Source: Verrucomicrobiota bacterium
Lineage (GTDB): Bacteria; Verrucomicrobiota; Verrucomicrobiia; Opitutales; Seribacteraceae
DNA: 6,851 bases
Direction: 5' to 3'
Assembly: GCA_030830145.1 (NCBI GenBank)
Contig: JAURNO010000393.1
Location: forward strand, 1-6,851
The notes below the pieces were generated by a model. That model did not search any database. It saw nothing but the letters and a program-made list of their open reading frames with translations, and was not told where the DNA came from. Of this stretch, positions 6,350 through 6,851 are shown piece by piece (positions within the stretch are counted from its first letter, which is position 1; the number at the start of each line of letters is the position of its first letter). Made by a program: the position numbers and the translations under genes.

Positions 6350-6847
6350 TCAAGCATCGGGCTCGCCGCCCTTTTTCTTCTTTCCCTTGCCTTTCTTTCC
6401 GCCGGGCTTCCCCCCTTTTTCTGGGCCTCCCTTGCCGGATTTGGCCCGTTCGGCCATGGCGGCTTTTCTTTCCTCTTCATTCAACTTGCCGTCACCGTCT
6501 TTGTCGAATTTTGCCAAGAACTCTTTTTTGCGTGCCTCCATGGCTTTGCGCAGTTCGGCTCGCTCGTCTTCGCTCAGCTTGCCGTCCCCATCCTTGTCGA
6601 ATTTCTTCATGAGTTCGGGGGGAGGGCGACGACCTCCGGGGCCACCGCGGCTGGCCATGGCTTTGCGTAATTCGGCCTTTTCGTCCTCGCTGAGCTTTCC
6701 GTCACCGTCCTTGTCGAACTTTTTCATGACTTCCTCGCGGGAAGGGCGACCCTCGGGGCCTCCGCCTTTTTTTCCACCCTTTTCGGGTTTGGCGCTCAGT
6801 CCAGCTGCGAGCATGAGGACTGAAAGAATAGTTAGAAACTTTTTCAT
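6350..6847 (-). CDS. Secreted EF-hand protein with three calcium-binding loops
   Basis: A 165-residue protein predicted to be exported and to bind Ca2+; its biological role is unknown. Residues 1-19 form a signal peptide: MKKF, a hydrophobic core ILSVLMLAAG, then LSA with likely cleavage before K20. Three near-identical canonical EF-hand loops follow at D45-E56, D84-E95 and D115-E126, each starting DKDGDGKL with Asp at loop positions 1, 3 and 5 and Glu at 12. The linkers are Gly/Pro/Arg rich, and residues 137-162 form a Lys/Gly-rich tail with runs such as KKGKGKKKK. No Cys is present. The odd number of EF-hands means one cannot pair within the monomer, which suggests dimer pairing or looser binding. 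The start has only four bases of upstream sequence in view, so its promoter and ribosome site are outside. Similar small EF-hand proteins are common in Planctomycetes and Verrucomicrobia. It ends just before a strong terminator. Confidence 0.88.
   Translation of the reverse strand: MKKFLTILSVLMLAAGLSAKPEKGGKKGGGPEGRPSREEVMKKFDKDGDGKLSEDEKAELRKAMASRGGPGGRRPPPELMKKFDKDGDGKLSEDERAELRKAMEARKKEFLAKFDKDGDGKLNEEERKAAMAERAKSGKGGPEKGGKPGGKKGKGKKKKGGEPDA
6538..6727 (-). repeat. Tandem DNA repeat encoding EF-hands 1 and 2
   Basis: Two 73-base units, 6655-6727 and 6538-6610, 117 bases apart, agree at about 60 of 73 positions by eye and encode MKKFDKDGDGKLSEDE followed by AELRKAM. Most differences are silent or conservative. 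A third, more diverged copy of the loop lies at 6470-6505, at a 93-base spacing. This points to internal duplication of an EF-hand module. Confidence 0.8.
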
Positions 6848-6851
6848 ATGG

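Noticed and set aside
6350..6440. Low-complexity tail of the EF-hand protein as a possible frameshift or sequencing artefact
   Set aside because: The frame stays open with a coherent Lys/Gly composition and ends in a stop just before a strong terminator, as expected for an intact gene.

Overview
This is an ordinary bacterial chromosomal window of roughly mid-50s GC (estimated by eye), densely packed with seven protein genes and no mobile element, CRISPR array, tRNA or rRNA that I can see. The mix fits a Gram-negative-type bacterium outside the Proteobacteria: a cyanobacteria-like MenB, a GYF_2-domain membrane protein, a Bacteroidetes-style dihydroorotase with QxH in place of HxH, and a secreted EF-hand protein with repeated DKDGDGKL loops. 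My best guess is Verrucomicrobiota or a relative. That is a family-pattern inference with low certainty. PdxH (O2-dependent pyridoxal phosphate supply) together with a menaquinone gene suggests an organism that meets oxygen and uses menaquinone in respiration.

Left half, plus strand (1-3591): a tightly spaced, probably co-transcribed set. It starts with the 3' part of a GNAT/FemAB-like acyltransferase that runs in from the left edge. Next come pdxH, a 67-residue charged small protein of unknown function, menB, and a GYF_2-domain protein with one C-terminal membrane helix. pdxH/small ORF and small ORF/menB each overlap by an ATGA, and the GYF_2 gene starts 5 bases after menB stops, so translation is probably coupled along the last four genes.

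Right half, minus strand (3605-6847): read right to left, this holds a complete secreted three-EF-hand protein, a strong intrinsic terminator, then proA and pyrC 34 bases apart. ProA makes glutamate-5-semialdehyde for proline synthesis and PyrC makes dihydroorotate for pyrimidine synthesis. Neither proB nor other pyr genes are in view. The plus and minus blocks converge at 3592-3604 with only 13 bases between stop codons and no obvious terminator.

No gap exceeds about 110 bases, so there is no long non-coding region. I found no convincing new biological system. The least explained items are the 67-residue protein wedged between pdxH and menB and the tail-anchored GYF_2 protein after menB.
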